Positions 59,755 to 64,000 of a stretch of DNA of 64,000 nucleotides are shown in pieces (position 1 is the first letter of the stretch; each line of letters begins with the position of its first letter). Location of the stretch: NCBI RefSeq assembly GCF_013377535.1, contig NZ_JABCJE010000001.1:248001-312000 (forward strand), given 5' to 3'. Position numbers and translations under genes: made by a program. The notes beneath the pieces were generated by a model. It had not been told where the DNA came from, searched no databases, and saw nothing but the letters and a program-made list of their open reading frames with translations. Origin of the DNA: Donghicola mangrovi. GTDB taxonomy: Bacteria; Pseudomonadota; Alphaproteobacteria; Rhodobacterales; Rhodobacteraceae.

Positions 59755-60468
59755 CTAGTTGACTTCGCCGATCAAGCTCCGCAGCCGCATGATGGCTGCT
59801 TTTTTGATCTGGGAGACCCGTCCCGTCGTGACTCCCAAGATGGCTGCCACTTCGTAGACGTTCAGTTCCTCGACATAGTACAGATGCAGCAGCAGGGCTT
59901 CGCGCTCTGGCAGCTTTTCCAGTGCTTTACGAAGCAGTTGCTTCAGCTGGGACTGATGGGTCAGGTCCTCCGAGTTCTGCTGGCGGTCCTCGAACAGCAT
60001 CGACTGGTCCGAATAGACCTCGTCCAGCGACTGCACGCGGTTGGCCTGGAAACGGGCCTGCCAGTCCTCGTACTCTTCGATCGGGATTTCCAGCTTCTTG
60101 GCGATTTCCTCGGCTTCGGGGCTGCGGCCCAGTTCCGACTCCAGCGCGGCGATGGCTTTCTTCACCTCTTGCTGCATCGCGATGGTCTTGCGACACAGGT
60201 TCGAGTTCCGCCGCAAGAGGTCCACGATGGACCCCCGAATGCGGATCGCCGCATAGGCAGAGAAGCTGACCCCCTCGCGGACGCTATAGCGCTGCGAGGC
60301 ATCGACAAGGCCAAGGTATCCGGCCTGCATCAGGTCATCGAGTTCGACAAATCTTCCGACACGTCCCAGAAAATGCCAGGCCAATCGCTTGACCAGATGC
60401 ATGTGGTCTTCGACCAGTTTTTCGGGACGCGGCGCCGCCTGCTCGGCATAGGATTTCGGCGCGATCAT
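59755..60468 (-). CDS. fliA: RNA polymerase sigma factor for flagellar genes (sigma-28)
   Basis: A 237-residue sigma-70 family factor of the FliA/WhiG type. Region 2 includes DDLMQAGYLGLVDASQRYSV and FSAYAAIRIRGSIVDLLRR, region 3 LGRSPEAEEIAKKLEI, and region 4 LPEREALLLHLYYVEELNVYEV (quoted partly) with the HTH VTTGRVSQIKKAAI. It is the last gene of flhA-flhF-like-fliA and overlaps the preceding gene by 4 bases. It should direct RNA polymerase to late flagellar promoters. Confidence 0.92.
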   Translation of the reverse strand: MIAPKSYAEQAAPRPEKLVEDHMHLVKRLAWHFLGRVGRFVELDDLMQAGYLGLVDASQRYSVREGVSFSAYAAIRIRGSIVDLLRRNSNLCRKTIAMQQEVKKAIAALESELGRSPEAEEIAKKLEIPIEEYEDWQARFQANRVQSLDEVYSDQSMLFEDRQQNSEDLTHQSQLKQLLRKALEKLPEREALLLHLYYVEELNVYEVAAILGVTTGRVSQIKKAAIMRLRSLIGEVN

Positions 60469-61499
60469 TCCACACCTCCAGTACTTTGGGGCTTTTGTGC
60501 GTATAGGCTACGGATGCCCGCAGGCAGCTCTTGGGTCAGCGCTGCGGATAATCCTTCGCGGTCGGCAGCGGTCAGGCCCCCGATCACAGACTTTGACGCG
60601 CTGAGCCATGTCAGCGGCAGACCGGCGTCAATCAGGCCCGACAGATCGTCAGGGTCCAGAAGGTCTCCGGGGTTGGTGGTCAGCGTGACCACGGGGTCCA
60701 GCGCGCGCCATTGGCTGGCACTGGTCAGCACAGTCCGGCGCCGCATCCCCAAAGGCAGCGTCAGAACAGTGCGGGTGTCATCCTGAAGCGCCATCGCGTC
60801 GATCACTGCGTCCAGCAGGGCAAGGCGCCCTGACACGACAACGATGTGCAGCAGATCGCCCGAAGGCGGCGTCATCAGAATTTCGGGATTTGCGTAGTCC
60901 ATCGGGCAGCCCAACAGGCGCGCCTTGGACATCAGATAGGCTCCGTCCGCATGGGAGGCGCCGACATAGCTGACGCGCACCTCCTGGCCGGCCTGAGCCT
61001 GCTGCGCCGCGATCTGCAGCGCCTGGAGCGACTTGCCCGCCCCTACGCGGCCAACCAGCACGATGCGATGGGCCCGCAGGACATTGGCGGCAGGGGCGAT
61101 CTGGATACGGCGGATCAGGGCGGCGATCCCCTCGGGGGTCTCGGGGACGGATGCTTCGAGCTCTGCCTCGGTGGGGTTCATCCGCGACTTGAACAGCCGC
61201 GAGAAGCCGGGTTTCTGCGCGTCCACTTTGGGCGCGTGGGTGGCGACGACCTTGGGGGCCTCGACCTGCGGCAGAGGTACGATATCGGCGCTGCGGGGTT
61301 CGGGCGACACCTCGGGGGCGACGACCGGCTTGGGCGCGGGTTTGGGGTCCTTGGGCGGGATCGGGTCAGTGGTCGCAGTGATCTCGACCATGCCGTTCCG
61401 TTTCACGGTGGACAGGATCAGGGCATCGGGCCCCAGACGGGCGATGACTTCGTCCATCGCCTGTGCGCTATCTTCTGCTCGTACGACTGTGGTCGGCAT
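60465..61499 (-). CDS. FlhF-like P-loop protein, divergent
   Basis: A 344-residue cytoplasmic protein placed where FlhF usually sits, between flhA and fliA. The start (VVRAEDSAQAMDEVIARLGPDALILST) matches the FlhF opening, which links flagellar number and placement. A Pro-rich linker (about 48-85) follows, then helices and a P-loop (VLVGRVGAGKSLQAL, about 147). The typical SRP-GTPase motifs after the P-loop (DTAG and TKxD type) are not visible; VVVSGRL and VTLTTNPGD stand in their place. GTPase activity is therefore doubtful. It overlaps fliA by 4 bases. Confidence 0.75.
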   Translation of the reverse strand: MPTTVVRAEDSAQAMDEVIARLGPDALILSTVKRNGMVEITATTDPIPPKDPKPAPKPVVAPEVSPEPRSADIVPLPQVEAPKVVATHAPKVDAQKPGFSRLFKSRMNPTEAELEASVPETPEGIAALIRRIQIAPAANVLRAHRIVLVGRVGAGKSLQALQIAAQQAQAGQEVRVSYVGASHADGAYLMSKARLLGCPMDYANPEILMTPPSGDLLHIVVVSGRLALLDAVIDAMALQDDTRTVLTLPLGMRRRTVLTSASQWRALDPVVTLTTNPGDLLDPDDLSGLIDAGLPLTWLSASKSVIGGLTAADREGLSAALTQELPAGIRSLYAQKPQSTGGVE

Positions 61500-61516
61500 C
61501 AGAGGGTCTCGTCACT

Positions 61517-63631
61517 TCAGTTCTGGGGGGCCTGACCGATTTGGCGAGTGCCGCCTACGGTAGCCACGATTTCAATCTTGCGGTTGTCTGGCAGTTCGTT
61601 CACCGCCAGCACGATGGCATCGCTGCCGTGTCCACGCAGGAAGGCCGCGAAAGGCCGACGGAGCGCGTTCGAGACGATCACCACGGGCTGCCGCCCCTGA
61701 GAGAGCATCTCTTCGTTGGCCTGGTTCAGCGACTGCAGCATCTGCTGGGTCAGCCCCTGATCCACGATCAGCCCCGCCCCTTTCTGGTAGCTGCGGGTCA
61801 GCAGCTCTTCGAAGTCGGGCGACAGCGTGATCAGCGGCAGGTTCTGGTTCAGCGGCGCGATCTGTTGCAGCAAGAGCGGCGTCAGAGCAGGACGCAGAGC
61901 CTCGGCCATGTCCTGGGGGTCTTGCAAACGGCTTGCCACGTCGGCCAAACCTTCCAAGATTCTGCGCAAATCGCTGACAGGAATGCGTTCGGACAGCAGG
62001 TGACGCATCACCGAGGTCAGGGTGTGCAGCTGAACGGGCTTGGGTACGACAGACTCGACCAGAGTGGGGCTGATCTCGGCCAGACGGTCCAGCAGGCCCT
62101 GTACGTCGTCGGGACCGATCAGGTTGGCCGCGTGGGTGTACAGCATCTGGCTGAGATGCGTCGCAATGACCGAGTCCGGCTCGACCACCACGTGATCATC
62201 GGCCTCGGCTTCGGCCTGCTGGTAGGGCATGATCCATGTCGCATCCATGCCGAATGACGGATCTTTGACATCTATGCCCTTCAGCTTTTTGGTGGACATG
62301 CCGCCCTGCAGGGCCAGCTTGCGATCGGGATAGACGGTGTCCTCGGCCACGATGGCCTGACCGATGCGGATCCGGTAGGTGTTCGAGGGCAGGTTCAGAT
62401 CGTCGCGGATCCGCACGCCGGGCACCACAAAGCCCATGGATTTGGACACCTCGCGGCGGATGCCGGTGATCCGAGCCAGCAGTTCCCCACCCGAGCTGTC
62501 GTCGATCATACCGATCAGGCCAAAGCCGATCTGGATCGAAATCGGAGCATAATCGGTGACGTCCTCGGCGGTGATGGTGCCGGGGCTCGGCTTGTCCTTG
62601 TCCGCGCCTTTCAGCGCCGGAGCGTTCGCGCCGCCCTTGGCCGGATCGCCTGCGTCCGCCTCGTTGTCGCGTGAATACCAGTAGGCTGCACCGGCCGCAC
62701 CGGCGGCAATCAGGAACAGCAGGTTGGGCATACCGGGGACCATCCCCAGCAGGGCCATTACACCCGATACGGGTAGCCATGCGCGGCTGATGTGGATCTG
62801 CTTGGTGATGTGCTGCGCCAGATCGGCCTCGCCCGAGACGCGGGTCACGATGATCGCGGTCGCGATGGAAAGCAGCAGCGACGGGATCTGGGCCACCAGA
62901 CCGTCACCAATCGACAGCAGCACATAAGTCTGCGCCGCAGTCCCCGCCGACAAACCATATTGAGTGGTACCGATCACGATACCCCCCAAGATGTTGGCAG
63001 CAAGGATCATGATGCCAGCGACAGCGTCCCCTTTGACGAACTTGGACGCACCGTCCATAGCCCCGTAGAAATCGGCCTCTTCGGCGACTTCGGCGCGGCG
63101 CTTTCGGGCCTCGTCGGGGTTCAGGATGCCTGCGTTCAGGTCGGCATCGATCGCCATCTGCTTGCCGGGCATCGCGTCCAGAGTGAAGCGCGCCGAAACC
63201 TCGGACACGCGGCCCGCACCTTTGGTAATCACCACAAGGTTGATGATCATCAGGATGACGAACACCACGATACCGACCGCAAAGTTGCCCCCGATCACAA
63301 AGTTGCCGAAGGCCTCGATCACCTTGCCCGCAGCGCCCGCGCCCGTGTGACCGTCCGTCAGAACGATCCGGGTCGAGGCCACGTTCAGCGACAGGCGCAG
63401 AGTGGTCGCGATCAGCAGAAGGCTGGGAAAGCTGCTGAAGTCGAGCGGCTTGTAGGTGTGCATGGACACCATCAGGATCAGCAGCGACAGCAGGATGTTA
63501 AAGACAAAGAAGACGTCCAGCAGGAACACCGGCAGCGGCAGAACCATCATGGCGATCATCGCCAGAATGCCGAAGGGCATCACTAGTCCGCCCATCTTTT
63601 CTGTCGTTGAAGGGTTTGAAATGTCGGCCAT
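61517..63631 (-). CDS. flhA: Flagellar biosynthesis protein FlhA
   Basis: A 704-residue core part of the flagellar type III export gate. About eight hydrophobic helices cover residues 15-320; the FHIPEP loop region is conserved (RVSEVSARFTLDAMPGKQMAID, then DADLNAGILNPDEARKRR). A cytoplasmic domain follows from about 350 (TDYAPISIQIGFGLIGMID; LHTLTSVMRHLLSERIPVSD). The start ATG 63631 is preferred; an in-frame start 18 codons upstream has no support. The gene begins a likely flhA-flhF-like-fliA operon and is divergent from a lipoprotein gene. Confidence 0.95.
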   Translation of the reverse strand: MADISNPSTTEKMGGLVMPFGILAMIAMMVLPLPVFLLDVFFVFNILLSLLILMVSMHTYKPLDFSSFPSLLLIATTLRLSLNVASTRIVLTDGHTGAGAAGKVIEAFGNFVIGGNFAVGIVVFVILMIINLVVITKGAGRVSEVSARFTLDAMPGKQMAIDADLNAGILNPDEARKRRAEVAEEADFYGAMDGASKFVKGDAVAGIMILAANILGGIVIGTTQYGLSAGTAAQTYVLLSIGDGLVAQIPSLLLSIATAIIVTRVSGEADLAQHITKQIHISRAWLPVSGVMALLGMVPGMPNLLFLIAAGAAGAAYWYSRDNEADAGDPAKGGANAPALKGADKDKPSPGTITAEDVTDYAPISIQIGFGLIGMIDDSSGGELLARITGIRREVSKSMGFVVPGVRIRDDLNLPSNTYRIRIGQAIVAEDTVYPDRKLALQGGMSTKKLKGIDVKDPSFGMDATWIMPYQQAEAEADDHVVVEPDSVIATHLSQMLYTHAANLIGPDDVQGLLDRLAEISPTLVESVVPKPVQLHTLTSVMRHLLSERIPVSDLRRILEGLADVASRLQDPQDMAEALRPALTPLLLQQIAPLNQNLPLITLSPDFEELLTRSYQKGAGLIVDQGLTQQMLQSLNQANEEMLSQGRQPVVIVSNALRRPFAAFLRGHGSDAIVLAVNELPDNRKIEIVATVGGTRQIGQAPQN

Positions 63632-63756
63632 GCGGCGGTCTCTTTGCGGCTGTCGGTTCTTTGACACGCGGGGTGTCCTCGGCAACCAAGGTGCAAAAGC
63701 CGTGCCAGAGCATCTTTTTTGCTAAAACAATCCGCGTTCGTGCCGTGGGGGACAGA

Positions 63757-63772
63757 TGGCACAGGGTTTGCA
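63757..63772 (+). promoter_or_regulatory. Sigma-54 type promoter
   Basis: TGGCAC (63757-63762), five bases, TTGCA (63768-63772) fits the -24/-12 consensus exactly. Transcription would begin near 63783, about 29 bases before ATG 63812. Confidence 0.6.
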
Positions 63773-63811
63773 GACCCGTTCGCATCCCATGGCCCGCAAC
63801 AGGAGAGCCTG

Positions 63812-64000
63812 ATGCCCACGACCACCACCCTCTTGCGCCTTGCTTGCGTCACCAGCCTCGGGCTGGGGCTGGCAGGCTGCACCCAGCCGCACCGCGCGGT
63901 TCAGGACCTGCCCTCGGACCCTGCGATGCAGACCCGCGAACTGGCCGAACTGAAGGACGCGCTGGACCAGACCACCCCCGCCTTTATGGCCCGCGCCAAA
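63812..64000 (+). CDS. Lipoprotein of unknown function (5' part)
   Basis: The frame is open from ATG 63812 to the window end (63 codons). MPTTTTLLRLACVTSLGLG leads into the lipobox LAGC, giving a lipidated N-terminal Cys near residue 23. The visible mature part (QDLPSDPAMQTRELAELKDAL) is helical and has no recognised domain. AGGAG lies 7 bases before the ATG. It stands divergent from flhA behind a sigma-54 type promoter, so a link to flagella is possible. The 3' end is outside the window. Confidence 0.7.
   Translation, partial: MPTTTTLLRLACVTSLGLGLAGCTQPHRAVQDLPSDPAMQTRELAELKDALDQTTPAFMARAK

Overview
The window is ordinary chromosomal DNA from an alphaproteobacterium, most probably a Roseobacter-clade member of the Rhodobacterales. 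This inference rests on high GC content, a TIGR02300/FYDLN acid protein, an HvrA-type H-NS protein, DUF5928-type glycosyltransferases, a PuuD-type urate oxidase, a fused PuuE-UraD protein and a YadG-like ATPase. Family and genus calls come from recalled family features, since no search could be run. I see no prophage, insertion sequence, integrase, CRISPR array or rRNA. There is one tRNA, tRNA-Ala(GGC).

Layout. 1-3360: the accA 3' end, a GntR regulator, a YgjP-type peptidase, an FYDLN acid protein, tRNA-Ala, an AT-rich gap and an H-NS protein. 3360-6374: zinc uptake, zur-znuC-znuB divergent from znuA with a Zur box between them. 6371-13381: purine-ring catabolism, with PuuD, a LysR regulator, UraH, the PuuE-UraD fusion, ureidoglycine aminohydrolase, AllA and a urate/xanthine permease. 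13554-17038: sulfide handling, with a DUF442/sulfide:quinone reductase fusion and a SulP transporter behind an ATTC-N8-GAAT operator. 17081-27317: mixed genes, including a DgoK-like protein, a YadG-like ATPase, a HIT protein, a glycosyltransferase facing a sulfotransferase, a deoC-aldehyde dehydrogenase pair and a GT92-like glycosyltransferase. 27442-31338: a four-gene Mn/Fe-type ABC importer behind a Fur-type box. 31364-38769: argE and doeA facing a polyamine-type ABC importer. 38843-46425: hemP with a new short ORF, peroxiredoxin, ferredoxin reductase, rsmD, map, sfsA, a CinA-like protein, GNAT, AhpD-like and OmpA genes. 46428-58878: a LysR regulator, fadH, Rhodobacterales unknowns, two CPBP proteases, accD-folC, a receiver-like protein, a rhodanese-LysM pair and zapE. 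59083-64000: a flagellar region with a LuxR-type response regulator, fliA, an FlhF-like gene, flhA and the start of a lipoprotein gene behind a sigma-54 type promoter.

How the genes work together. The urate block takes urate to allantoate and later converts ureidoglycine to glyoxylate plus urea; the allantoate-hydrolysing enzyme is not in the window. DeoC cleaves deoxyribose 5-phosphate to acetaldehyde, which the neighbouring aldehyde dehydrogenase can oxidise. The Znu and Mn/Fe systems are metal importers, each with a matching Fur-family operator. Most remaining genes are housekeeping.

The most interesting signals are regulatory or small: a five-copy 3'-end motif tied to GC-rich hairpins, a short gene whose start codon overlaps that of a divergent CPBP gene, stacked palindromes in front of an unannotated 47-residue ORF and hemP, a putative SqrR/BigR operator sitting exactly in a promoter spacer, and a consensus sigma-54 promoter beside the flagellar genes. 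I did not find a clearly new multi-gene system.
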